This document shows, piece after piece, positions 37,750 through 45,833 of a DNA stretch of 60,314 bases. The stretch is from NCBI GenBank assembly GCA_017465665.1, contig JAFTVU010000048.1:1-60314 (forward strand), in the 5' to 3' direction. The DNA is from Oscillospiraceae bacterium. GTDB taxonomy: Bacteria > Bacillota > Clostridia > Oscillospirales > Ruminococcaceae. Position 1 is the stretch's first letter. Every line of letters starts with the position of its first letter. A model generated the notes under the pieces. The model had not been told where the DNA came from, ran no database searches, and saw nothing but the letters and a program-made list of their open reading frames with translations. Position numbers and translations under genes: made by a program.

Positions 37750-39264
37750 ATGAAAGCAAAGAAATTTCTAAGCTGCTGTCTGGCAGCTATGATGCTTCTG
37801 AGCATCACAGCCTGTGACGAGCAGCCTGTCGGCTCAGATACTGCCGCAGGTACTTCGGGCGGCCCCGGTGTTACAAGCACCACAAACGGCGCAAACACCA
37901 CCACTGATCCTGATGCAAACGCAGCCACCGATGCGGAGATCAAGGATCTGGATACCAGTACATATACCCCTGACGGAAACGCAGGCGTAGTAAAGTATCT
38001 GGGCTATTATGATATCACAGTGGATCAGAAGTGCAAGGAGCAGGTAGCTATCTTCCAGTCCGATGTATACGGCGGTAAGATCGAGTGGATAAGCGCTTCC
38101 TTTGGCGACGGCTACTTCGATAAGCTTGCTACTCTCATCGCTGCGGATGATTCTCCCGATCTGCTCACCTATGAGCTGGAGGCATTCCCGTTCGGCGTAA
38201 GCAAGAATATGTATGAGCCTCTTGATGATATGCTGAATATCGATGATCCGATCTGGGCTGATATGCGTGATCTTATCGATGCATTCGCATACAAGGGCAA
38301 GCATTATTATTTCCCCGACAGAATAGTTACAAGCTACGCGCTGAACTATAACCGCGCTACCATTCAGGAGCACGGACTGCCCGATCCCTATGACCTTTAT
38401 CTCAACGGCGAGTGGACATGGGATGCATGGCGCCAGCTCATGATGGATTTCTGTAACATCTCCGATGATCACATCGGCTACTACTGCACAGATAACACCG
38501 TAAACGCATTCGTGAACACCACAGGAGTTATCGTAGTGGATCTTCTGCCCGATGGCACTATCATCAATAATCTGCAGCACCCCGATGTTACAAGAGCCGT
38601 AGAATACCTCGCTGAGATGGGCAGAAGCGGTCTGCTTTATCCCACAAGCCACCCTCACGGCGACTGGGTATCTCCTCAGGTATTTGCAACTGCAAGTGAT
38701 AAGATCCTGTTCCTCGGCCTTGAGCCCGAGTGGACATACATCGCATCCACAGAAAACATCCAGAACCCCACAGGCGTAGAGAATGATATCCATGATACCA
38801 TTTCTGATTTCGCTTTCGTTCCGTTCCCCAGAGATCCTCAGGCTGACGCTTATTATCAGGCTTCCAGCTGCTACGGCTACATGATCCCCAAGGGCGCGAA
38901 GAACGCAAAGGGCACTATCGATTTCATCATGTGCAACCGTCTGTATGAGACTGATGAGAACATCAAGCAGCAGATCAGGGATGACCACGTTGCACCTGCC
39001 AAGGTTACATACACCGCAGGTAAGTACGAGGGTATGCAGAAGTGGCGCATCACATGGGATCCCACACTGTACGATCTGTGGACAGAGATGAAAGACCCCG
39101 AGAAGTTCTCCTTTGTTATCGAGGATCTGTTCGGCTTCGGCGCAGAGATGAAGTCCTACATCTGTCAGACCACTATTGACTGCACATTCGCAGAGGAATC
39201 CTGGTCTCAGAAAGTGAACGAGGTAGCGCCTATGGTAGAAGCGCTCATCGAAGAGTACGAGTAA
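37750..39264 (+). CDS. Extracellular solute-binding lipoprotein (SBP family 1), carbohydrate type
   Basis: This 504-residue lipoprotein has lipobox SITAC (cysteine about 23) and a Thr/Gly-rich linker to residue 65. The SBP-1 fold follows, with KYLGYYDITVDQKCKEQVAIFQSDVYGGKIEWI, DSPDLLTYE, NGEWTWDAWRQLM and late FVPFPRDPQ. It probably binds an oligosaccharide outside the cell. The same layout and many identical motifs occur in the gene at 49293-50693, a paralogue. No permease genes are adjacent. A LacI-type operator upstream points to sugar control. Confidence 0.9.
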   Translation: MKAKKFLSCCLAAMMLLSITACDEQPVGSDTAAGTSGGPGVTSTTNGANTTTDPDANAATDAEIKDLDTSTYTPDGNAGVVKYLGYYDITVDQKCKEQVAIFQSDVYGGKIEWISASFGDGYFDKLATLIAADDSPDLLTYELEAFPFGVSKNMYEPLDDMLNIDDPIWADMRDLIDAFAYKGKHYYFPDRIVTSYALNYNRATIQEHGLPDPYDLYLNGEWTWDAWRQLMMDFCNISDDHIGYYCTDNTVNAFVNTTGVIVVDLLPDGTIINNLQHPDVTRAVEYLAEMGRSGLLYPTSHPHGDWVSPQVFATASDKILFLGLEPEWTYIASTENIQNPTGVENDIHDTISDFAFVPFPRDPQADAYYQASSCYGYMIPKGAKNAKGTIDFIMCNRLYETDENIKQQIRDDHVAPAKVTYTAGKYEGMQKWRITWDPTLYDLWTEMKDPEKFSFVIEDLFGFGAEMKSYICQTTIDCTFAEESWSQKVNEVAPMVEALIEEYE

Positions 39265-39278
39265 TATATAAACAGCAG

Positions 39279-39300
39279 AGCCGCCCCGTATGGGGCGGCT
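39279..39300 (+). terminator. Terminator hairpin lacking a U tract
   Basis: AGCCGCCCC (39279-39287) and GGGGCGGCT (39292-39300) form a perfect 9-bp stem, but the next bases are CGCAGG, the start of a palindromic element, instead of a U run. Confidence 0.65.
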
Positions 39301-39302
39301 CG

Positions 39303-39408
39303 CAGGCTGTCGAGAAAGCGCCATCTGCGTTGTCACACCGCACTATGACAGGCACAAAGCCTAGTCATAGTGCGGGTTTCTAGCATCTGGCACTTTCTCG
39401 TTCGCCTG
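39303..39408. repeat. 106-bp nested palindromic element
   Basis: Outer arms CAGGC...CGAGAAAG (39303-39318) pair with CTTTCTCG...GCCTG (39393-39408). The core has a perfect 12-bp stem, CCGCACTATGAC (39338-39349) with GTCATAGTGCGG (39364-39375), continued by AGGC/GCCT. It is non-coding and looks like a small mobile or dispersed repeat unit. Confidence 0.7.
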
Positions 39409-39425
39409 AAATGAAAATAAACAGA

Positions 39426-39463
39426 AACGCCTGAGAAGAACATATCCTCTCAGGCGTTGTTAT
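39426..39463. terminator. Bidirectional terminator at the end of the methionyl-tRNA synthetase gene
   Basis: AACGCCTGAGA (39426-39436) pairs with TCTCAGGCGTT (39448-39458), an 11-bp stem. Confidence 0.82.
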
Positions 39464-41487
39464 TATTCTTCGTCCTCGGTGGTGAACTGGCTTTCGTGTC
39501 TTGTGAAGAAGTCTGTTCTGGGAGGCAGGAACTTCAGCTTGTGCTGCTCGCCTGTGAAGAAAGTGAGCGGCTCAAGGATGGTATCCCAGCTCCAGATGCG
39601 CTCATCCACATCAAGGTACTCGCGCAGCTTCTCTGTTCCGAAAGGAGCCATCGGGTGCAGCAGCACGCCTGCAATACGTATCATGTAGAACAGGTTTGCA
39701 AGAGTCTGCTTCAGCTCGTCCTCAGAAAGGGCGTCGGGGTTTGTGAGTGTCTTTGCAACGTATTTGCTTGCGTTTCTGATGTAGCTGTCAAGAACATAAG
39801 TGCACTGGTGGAATGCAAACTTGCTCATGTGGCGCTCGTATTCCAGCACAGCTTTCTTAGCCTCTGCGAGGAACTTCTCCTCAGGCTGAACATCGGGGAG
39901 TATTCCGTCCAGCTTGTTCTGTGTTGTGTAGAACGCGGTACGGATCATGCGGTTGTATACGTTGGAGAGCAGCAGACCGTCCTTGATAACGGGATCCTGC
40001 TCGTTGGGATCAGCGGTGGGATTGTAGGGCTTTGGCATGAAGCTTACAGAGCGCTGTCCCAGACCCAGACCCAGCCAGTGCATACGCAGCTGCTCGGGAG
40101 TATAGTGGTTCAGCAGATCGTCAGCCATGGGCGGCTTGATATCGCCTGAGCTGGATGCTTTCTTGTCTAAGAAGAGGATGTGGTGGTTTGCAACGATAAC
40201 AGGAAGCTGAAGCTCACCCTCGGGAGGATTGGAGCACTTTTCTTCCGCAGCCTGCTGAGCCATCCACATAGCAGGCTCTGCAATGCCGTAGAAATAGATG
40301 TTATCCTGACCGATGAACTGGTAAACTGTAGCGTCCTTGCTGCACCAGTAGTCTTTCCACTCGTCCTTGCCCTTGCCGAGCTGCTCAAGATAAGTCTTTG
40401 TGAAGCTGATGGGCGCCCACAGAGATTCGGGCCATACCCATACGGTGAGATCTTTGCTGTCCTCGTCAAACTCGGGAGCAGGCACGCCCCATTCGATGTT
40501 GCCTGTCAGACGGAAAGGAACGAGGGTCTTACCTGTACGGTAGCGGATGCCGTTTGCTGTCAGTACCTTACAAGCCTCGTCGCAATCGGAGAGCTTGGTA
40601 AATTCAATGGTGAAAGAGGGCTTCTTGGGCTCTTCAAGATAATTATGAGCAGGCATGCTGTCTTTGAGTGCCAGATACTTCTCCTCAAACTCGCGCTTTA
40701 CATAGATAACGGGCGGCTTCAGGAATTCGTCAATGGTCTTCCATACAACGGGACGGATATCCTTGCGCTTCTGCATCTCAGCTACCCATTCCTGCATCAG
40801 CTTCTCATAGTCGCGAAGCTTGAAGTACCAGTTGGTAACGGGCTTCATGGTGGGAGTTTCACCTGTCAGGGTGGACTTGGGATCGATAAGGTTTTCGGGC
40901 ATGTACTGGTGACCCAGATCGCACTCGTCCGCATAGCCCTTGCAGGACTGGCAGTTTTCAACGGGGCACTTACCCTCGACCTGTCTGCCGTTGAGGAATA
41001 CGCCTGCTTTCTCATCAAAGAACTGCATGGTAGTTATCTTATCAAGCTGACCTTTTCTGTGCAGGGAGTTGAGGAATTCCAGTGTGAACTCCGCGTGCAC
41101 CTCCTTGGCGCGGTCAAGACCCGAAGCCGCAAAAAGGTTCGGGGAAACGCCGTAGGATGCGAGAGTAGCTTTCTGCTTGTTGTGGTTGCTTCTTACGAAG
41201 TCCTCGAGAGAGCCCTCAAACTCGCCGTTTGCAACTTTCTTGCGCCAGCCCTCAGCGATAGGGGAGCCGTAGCAGTCAGTACCGCTTACGAAGATGACGT
41301 TCTCCTTGCCGATACGGTCACGCAGGAAGCGCGCGTAGGTATCCGCGAACACCAGCATTCCGCCGACGTGTCCGAAGTGGAGCTCCTTATTGCCGTAAGG
41401 CATACCGCCTGTTACAACGGCACGCTTGGGGAACTCGGGACGGGGGATCTCGAAATTAGGTCTGCCCTCGTTATTGTTCTTAGCCAT
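39463..41487 (-). CDS. metG: Methionyl-tRNA synthetase with atypical KMSKS loop
   Basis: This 674-residue class I synthetase has the HIGH-type motif HFGHVGG in YGNKELHFGHVGGM (about residues 32-45), then FVSGTDCYGSP. A Cys-rich zinc knuckle follows (CPVENCQSCKGYADEC near 175-190). The second half of the Rossmann domain contains QDNIYFYG. At the KMSKS position it reads FLDKKASSSGD, so the second lysine is absent. It ends with a helical anticodon-binding domain and no C-terminal EMAP/tRNA-binding domain. An insert of about 100 residues lies after the knuckle. It is most likely a true MetRS of a divergent clade. The RBS is GAAAGGAATTAAAATT. Confidence 0.85.
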   Translation of the reverse strand: MAKNNNEGRPNFEIPRPEFPKRAVVTGGMPYGNKELHFGHVGGMLVFADTYARFLRDRIGKENVIFVSGTDCYGSPIAEGWRKKVANGEFEGSLEDFVRSNHNKQKATLASYGVSPNLFAASGLDRAKEVHAEFTLEFLNSLHRKGQLDKITTMQFFDEKAGVFLNGRQVEGKCPVENCQSCKGYADECDLGHQYMPENLIDPKSTLTGETPTMKPVTNWYFKLRDYEKLMQEWVAEMQKRKDIRPVVWKTIDEFLKPPVIYVKREFEEKYLALKDSMPAHNYLEEPKKPSFTIEFTKLSDCDEACKVLTANGIRYRTGKTLVPFRLTGNIEWGVPAPEFDEDSKDLTVWVWPESLWAPISFTKTYLEQLGKGKDEWKDYWCSKDATVYQFIGQDNIYFYGIAEPAMWMAQQAAEEKCSNPPEGELQLPVIVANHHILFLDKKASSSGDIKPPMADDLLNHYTPEQLRMHWLGLGLGQRSVSFMPKPYNPTADPNEQDPVIKDGLLLSNVYNRMIRTAFYTTQNKLDGILPDVQPEEKFLAEAKKAVLEYERHMSKFAFHQCTYVLDSYIRNASKYVAKTLTNPDALSEDELKQTLANLFYMIRIAGVLLHPMAPFGTEKLREYLDVDERIWSWDTILEPLTFFTGEQHKLKFLPPRTDFFTRHESQFTTEDEE

Positions 41488-41536
41488 AATTTTAATTCCT
41501 TTCAGAATATAGTTCTTTATAAAAAATCCATCTTAT

Positions 41537-41565
41537 AGTATATCACAATCCTCGGATATTTGCAA
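41537..41565 (-). promoter_or_regulatory. metG promoter
   Basis: On the minus strand TTGCAA (41560-41565) and TATACT (41537-41542) are 17 bp apart with TG extension. The leader is about 45 nt, so there is no room for a T-box. Confidence 0.75.
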
Positions 41566-41620
41566 TAGTTTTTCTTTCTTTGCGGTAAAAATCGTATTGG
41601 AATTTCAAACGGGCACTGCA

Positions 41621-41760
41621 AAATTATAATTTATCGGCACTTAAACAAACCGGAAGCGGTGTGCGATGTACAAAGCTCGCCTGTGGATGACGTCGATCAC
41701 AAGGTTGTCCCCCGGTATATTCTTATTCAAATGTCGCTTTCAAAGCGACCATTTCTGCCG
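41621..41760. repeat. Degenerate copy of the MITE-like repeat
   Basis: 41621-41637 is identical over 17 nt to the inward-read right end of the element at 17.8 kb, and the next 35 nt follow its left side (TAAA-AAA...GAA-CGGTGT). No matching right end was found. Inside lies a perfect small palindrome GTCGCTTT/AAAGCGAC (41733-41749). The 332-bp gap between metG and the VWA gene otherwise holds only the metG promoter. Confidence 0.55.
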
Positions 41761-41819
41761 TGATATATCGTACAATATGGTCGTAAGGAAAAAACACCAT
41801 GTTTCAGGAGGTATATCAC

Positions 41820-42467
41820 ATGAAAAACAACATCACAGAGATCGTATTCATCCTTGACAAGAGCGGCTCTATGAACGGGCTGGAAAAGGACACCATCGGC
41901 GGCTTCAACTCCATGCTGAAGAAGCAGCGCGGAGAAGAGGGTACTGCCTATGTTTCCACAGTGCTCTTCAACGACAGCAGCGAGGTCATCCACGACAGAG
42001 TGCCTATCGGAAAGGTGGAGGAGATGACCGAAAGGGATTATGTGCCCTGCGGCTCTACAGCACTGCTGGACGCCATCGGCTCAGCGATACATCACATCGG
42101 AAACATCCACAAGTACGCAAGAACAGAGGACGTGCCCGAGAACACCATCTTCATCATCACTACGGACGGTATGGAAAATGCGAGCCACCGTTACTCCTCC
42201 CGTAAGGTGAAGAAGATGATAGAGCGTCAGAAAGAAAAGTACGGCTGGGAGTTCCTGTTCTTGGGTGCTAACATAGACGCAGTGGAAACAGCGAACAGCA
42301 TAGGTATCTCACGCGACAGAGCCGCTAATTTCTGCTGCGATGAGGCAGGCACAGAGCTGAACTACTCAGCCGTTGGCGCTGAGATATCTCAGGTGAGATG
42401 CAGCAAGCCGCTCTCCGCAAGCTGGAAGAAGTCCATCGATGAGGATTATCAGAAACGCGGAAGATAA
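41820..42467 (+). CDS. VWA-domain protein (TerY/YegL-like)
   Basis: The product is 215 residues, essentially one von Willebrand factor A domain. The metal-ion site D-x-S-x-S is in FILDKSGSMNGLE, with the conserved threonine and aspartate regions in GSTALLDAIGSAI and TDGMENASHRYS. No signal peptide is present, so it is cytosolic, as in TerY-type proteins, and probably mediates a protein-protein interaction. The ATG at 41820 follows CAGGAGGTATATCAC, which excludes the slightly longer frame. It is flanked by a repeat and a terminator, so it is monocistronic. Confidence 0.88.
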   Translation: MKNNITEIVFILDKSGSMNGLEKDTIGGFNSMLKKQRGEEGTAYVSTVLFNDSSEVIHDRVPIGKVEEMTERDYVPCGSTALLDAIGSAIHHIGNIHKYARTEDVPENTIFIITTDGMENASHRYSSRKVKKMIERQKEKYGWEFLFLGANIDAVETANSIGISRDRAANFCCDEAGTELNYSAVGAEISQVRCSKPLSASWKKSIDEDYQKRGR

Positions 42468-42480
42468 ACATACCGCACTG

Positions 42481-42512
42481 CCGCCGCAGGGAGATATCCT
42501 GCGGCGGTTTTT
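42481..42512 (+). terminator. Terminator of the VWA gene
   Basis: CCGCCGCAGG (42481-42490) pairs with CCTGCGGCGG (42498-42507), followed by TTTTT. Confidence 0.9.
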
Positions 42513-42620
42513 CACAAAAGAGATTTATACGATTTTTCTGACGATATATAATATATTTTTCTGCACAAAAATGCTATACTCTTCATGTATGCAGTATAAC
42601 TATTTCCGAGGCAATATTTT

Positions 42621-44417
42621 ATGAAGAACAAAGAAAAACTCAACTCCTTTGAAGCGGATACCGATGTGATACTCGACAGCTTCCGCCGCAACAAGGACAG
42701 CAAGCTGAAAACGCTGCTTGGTCTGTACAAGGGCAACTATTTCAGGCTGTTCATGGCGGTTGTGCTGTTTGCCGTGAAGCACTGCCCTGTATGGGTGCTT
42801 CCCATTGCTACCGCGAATATAATCAACATAGCTACAGAGCCTGACGAGAATGCGCTCAGGAACATCATAATAAACGTGGCGGTAATGGTGGTGCTGGTGG
42901 CGCAGAACGTGCTTTCAAACTACTTCCATGTATCGTTTTATTCAAAGGCAATACGCAGCGTGGAGGCAGGACTTCGCAGCACCATGGTCACAAAGCTGCA
43001 GAAGCTTTCCATGACATTCCACAACGAGATACAATCGGGTAGACTTCAATCAAAGATAATCCGTGATGTGGAGCAGATAGAGGGCTTATCCTCGCAGATA
43101 TTCATTTCTGTTCTCAGCATCATAATGAACATAATCGTGGCGTTTGCCGTGGTGGTAAGCTCGTCCATGACGGTGTTCCTGTTCTTCCTCGGCACTATCC
43201 CCGTTGCGGTGCTGATACGCACAGTGTTCAGAAGATCCATAAACACCCGCAACCGTGAGCTCCGTAAGGAGATGGAGGAGACCTCCGTCAGTGTTGTGGA
43301 GATGGTGGAGCTTATACCCGTCACCCGCGCACACGCACTTGAAGAGGTAGAAACAAAAAAGCTCAGCAACCAGCTTAAAAAGACAGCGGAAAAGGGCTTC
43401 AGGCTGGATGTTATACAGAGCCTGTTCGGCTCGATAAGCTGGGCTTCGTTCCAGATATTCCAGGTGATATGCCTTGGCTTTACGGGATATCTCGCAGCAA
43501 AGGGCACTATACTCCCCGGTGACGTGGTGATGTACCAGACATACTTCTCCACCATCGTAAATCAGGTAAGCGGTATCATCACGCTGCTGCCTATCATTTC
43601 AAAGGGAATGGAGGCTATCACCTCCGTAGGCGAGGTGCTGCTGAGCGAGGATCTTGAAGAGCCTGAGGAAAAGCCCGATATCGGTGAGGTAAAGGGCAAC
43701 ATAGAGTTCAAAAACGTTACATTCCAGTTCCATGACGCTGATACGCCCGTGCTTAAGGATCTCAGCTTCAGCGTAAAGGCAGGCGAGACCATCGCCTTTG
43801 TAGGAGCTTCGGGCGCAGGAAAGACTACCATACTCAATCTTGTGATAGGCTTCCTCAGGGCGCAGTCGGGTCAGATACTGATAGACGGCAAGAACATCGA
43901 TGAATACAGCAGAAAGAGCTATCGTGAGCATATCGCGGTAGTTCCGCAGAACGCAATAATATTCACAGGCACTATACGCGACAATATAGTTTACGGCAAG
44001 GAGAACGTGGACGAGGCTTTCCTGAACGAGGTGGTGCGCTCCGCAAATCTGGAGGAGCTGATATCCACTCTTCCCGACGGACTGGATACGAAGATAACCG
44101 AGCACGGTGCAAACCTTTCGGGCGGACAGCGTCAGCGTGTTTCCATAGCAAGGGCTTTCATACGCAACCCTAAGATACTTATTCTGGATGAGGCTACATC
44201 CGCACTGGATACGGTATCCGAGCGCAAGATACAGGAGAGCGTTGACAGGCTTGTTCAGGACAGGACGACGCTTATCGTCGCGCACAGGCTCTCTACCATA
44301 AGGAACGCAGACAGGATAGCCGTTATAGGCGACGGCGGTCTGCTGGAGTTCGGCACGTTTGACGAGCTTATGGAGAAAAAGGGCGAATTCTACCACATGA
44401 GGACCTTACAGGGATAA
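42621..44417 (+). CDS. ABC exporter, fused membrane and ATPase domains
   Basis: This 598-residue half-transporter has an N-terminal ABC type-I exporter domain of six helices (residues about 45-330, containing the typical FHNEIQSGRLQSKIIRDVE loop). The ATPase follows with Walker A GASGAGKTT, Q-loop VPQNAIIFTGTI, signature NLSGGQRQR, Walker B ILILDEATSALD and H-loop VAHRLSTI. It should act as a homodimer exporting lipid, peptide or drug. Its stop is 5 bp before the VTC-domain gene, so it heads the probable operon with VTC, DUF4956 and CotH. A clear consensus promoter was not found, although a TATACT lies at 42574. Confidence 0.93.
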   Translation: MKNKEKLNSFEADTDVILDSFRRNKDSKLKTLLGLYKGNYFRLFMAVVLFAVKHCPVWVLPIATANIINIATEPDENALRNIIINVAVMVVLVAQNVLSNYFHVSFYSKAIRSVEAGLRSTMVTKLQKLSMTFHNEIQSGRLQSKIIRDVEQIEGLSSQIFISVLSIIMNIIVAFAVVVSSSMTVFLFFLGTIPVAVLIRTVFRRSINTRNRELRKEMEETSVSVVEMVELIPVTRAHALEEVETKKLSNQLKKTAEKGFRLDVIQSLFGSISWASFQIFQVICLGFTGYLAAKGTILPGDVVMYQTYFSTIVNQVSGIITLLPIISKGMEAITSVGEVLLSEDLEEPEEKPDIGEVKGNIEFKNVTFQFHDADTPVLKDLSFSVKAGETIAFVGASGAGKTTILNLVIGFLRAQSGQILIDGKNIDEYSRKSYREHIAVVPQNAIIFTGTIRDNIVYGKENVDEAFLNEVVRSANLEELISTLPDGLDTKITEHGANLSGGQRQRVSIARAFIRNPKILILDEATSALDTVSERKIQESVDRLVQDRTTLIVAHRLSTIRNADRIAVIGDGGLLEFGTFDELMEKKGEFYHMRTLQG

Positions 44418-44422
44418 TAATT

Positions 44423-45151
44423 ATGAGCTACATACAGAGCTTCCGCAGATATGAAACGAAATATCTGTTAACGGAGGAACAGGCGGAGCGGCTCCTTGCA
44501 CTGACAGGAGAGCTTCTTACACCCGACCGCTACGGTGATTACACCATCTGCAACCTTTACCTTGATACGGATGATTTTTACTTCATTCAGCGCTCGCTGG
44601 ACAAACCGAAGTACAAGGAAAAGCTGAGGCTCCGCAGCTACGGCAATGCAGACGGAGAGCAGCAGGTGTTCCTTGAGATAAAAAAGAAATACCGCGGTGT
44701 GGTGTACAAGCGCAGGATAACGCTTCCATGTAGCGAGGCAATGGAGTATCTGACAAAGGGCGTGAAGCCGCCATCCGTAAACACGCCGATGACAGAGCAG
44801 ATATTCGCGGAGATAGACTTTATCATGCAGCGGTACAGACCGACTCCGAAAGTATATCTCGCATACGACAGGCTTGCGTTCTTCTCGAAGAAGTATCCGC
44901 AGCTGAGAGTTACTCTTGATAACGGCATACGCAGCCGCTGGGAGGATATCACGCTTTCCCGTGACAGCGGCGCAGTTTTTCTTGACACGGGAGTAAACGA
45001 TTACCGACTGATGGAGATAAAATCGGACGGTGCGATACCCCTTGAGCTTGCACGGATACTTTCTCAGCTTGAGATATATCCCACATCATTCTCAAAATAC
45101 GGCAATATCTACATGAACGCTGTCCGCAGCGGAAAGGAAATACTTTTATGA
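44423..45151 (+). CDS. VTC-domain polyphosphate polymerase-like protein
   Basis: This 242-residue cytosolic protein has a VTC tunnel-fold domain. Characteristic strands are RRYETKYLLTEEQAERLL (residues about 8-25), ICNLYLDTDDFYFIQRSLDKPKYKEKLRLRSYG, VFLEIKKKYRGVVYKRRITL, YLAYDRLAF and LMEIKSDGAIP. The alternating Arg/Lys and Glu residues line the tunnel where yeast Vtc4 polymerises ATP gamma-phosphate into polyphosphate. Activity here is inferred. Its stop overlaps the start of the DUF4956 gene by 4 nt. VTC, DUF4956 and CotH genes recur together in Firmicutes. Confidence 0.88.
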   Translation: MSYIQSFRRYETKYLLTEEQAERLLALTGELLTPDRYGDYTICNLYLDTDDFYFIQRSLDKPKYKEKLRLRSYGNADGEQQVFLEIKKKYRGVVYKRRITLPCSEAMEYLTKGVKPPSVNTPMTEQIFAEIDFIMQRYRPTPKVYLAYDRLAFFSKKYPQLRVTLDNGIRSRWEDITLSRDSGAVFLDTGVNDYRLMEIKSDGAIPLELARILSQLEIYPTSFSKYGNIYMNAVRSGKEILL

Positions 45152-45819
45152 CAGAATTCATCTTCAATAAAACAGAAATACTTTCGGGCTTCCCGACAGC
45201 CTTAGCCGCTGTTGGAGTTACGCTGCTGTGCGGTATTATATGTGCCGTAGTGTACAGGCTGGGCGCTGACCGTCCATCAAAATACATGATGATAACATCC
45301 ATCATCATGCCGACCATCGTTGCCTCCGTCATCACTATGGTGAACGGCAGCATCGGCGCAGGCGTGGCTGCGGCAGGTGCGTTCAGTCTTGTGCGTTTCC
45401 GCTCCATCCCGGGCAGCTCCCGTGATATCTGTATGCTGTTCATGGGCATGGCAGCAGGTCTTGTGGCAGGTATGGGATATATCGGCTATGCGCTTGCGCT
45501 TACATTGCTGCTGGGTATCGTGGTAGCGGCAGTGGAAATGCTGCTACCGGGCGGAAAGCACCGCAGGCAGCTCAGGATATCCGTGCCTGAGGACATGGAC
45601 TACAACGGCATCTTTGACGAGGTGCTGAAAGAATACACCTCCTCCTACCGCCTTGACCACGTTAAGACAGTGCGAATGGGAACGATGTACGAGCTGGTGT
45701 ATGAGATATTCATGAAAAAGAGCGCATCCGAAAAGGATATGATAGACAAGCTGCGCTGCCGCAACGGAAACCTGACGATAAGTCTCGGAATGGTTCCCGA
45801 TACCAAGGACGAGCTGTAA
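45148..45819 (+). CDS. DUF4956 membrane protein
   Basis: The product is 223 residues with about four membrane helices in the first 130 (near 12-33, 45-65, 68-90 and 98-125). Between them lies the conserved GAFSLVRFRSIPGSSRDICMLFMGMAAGL, diagnostic of DUF4956. The C-terminal 85 residues are cytosolic and ferredoxin-like (RQLRISVPEDMDYNGIFDEVLKEYT). The function is unknown. Its position between a polyphosphate-polymerase-like protein and a secreted CotH kinase suggests a membrane partner linking the two. The start overlaps the VTC gene stop (ATGA). Confidence 0.88.
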   Translation: MTEFIFNKTEILSGFPTALAAVGVTLLCGIICAVVYRLGADRPSKYMMITSIIMPTIVASVITMVNGSIGAGVAAAGAFSLVRFRSIPGSSRDICMLFMGMAAGLVAGMGYIGYALALTLLLGIVVAAVEMLLPGGKHRRQLRISVPEDMDYNGIFDEVLKEYTSSYRLDHVKTVRMGTMYELVYEIFMKKSASEKDMIDKLRCRNGNLTISLGMVPDTKDEL

Positions 45820-45833
45820 GAAAGGAGCAATAT

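Noticed and set aside
37834-39336. 500-codon minus-strand frame opposite the sugar-binding lipoprotein
   Set aside because: It is a shadow of a conserved SBP gene, with no start signal and low-complexity Ile/Cys-rich composition.
40180-41538. 452-codon plus-strand frame opposite metG
   Set aside because: It is antisense to a recognised synthetase and runs through the metG leader, with no RBS.
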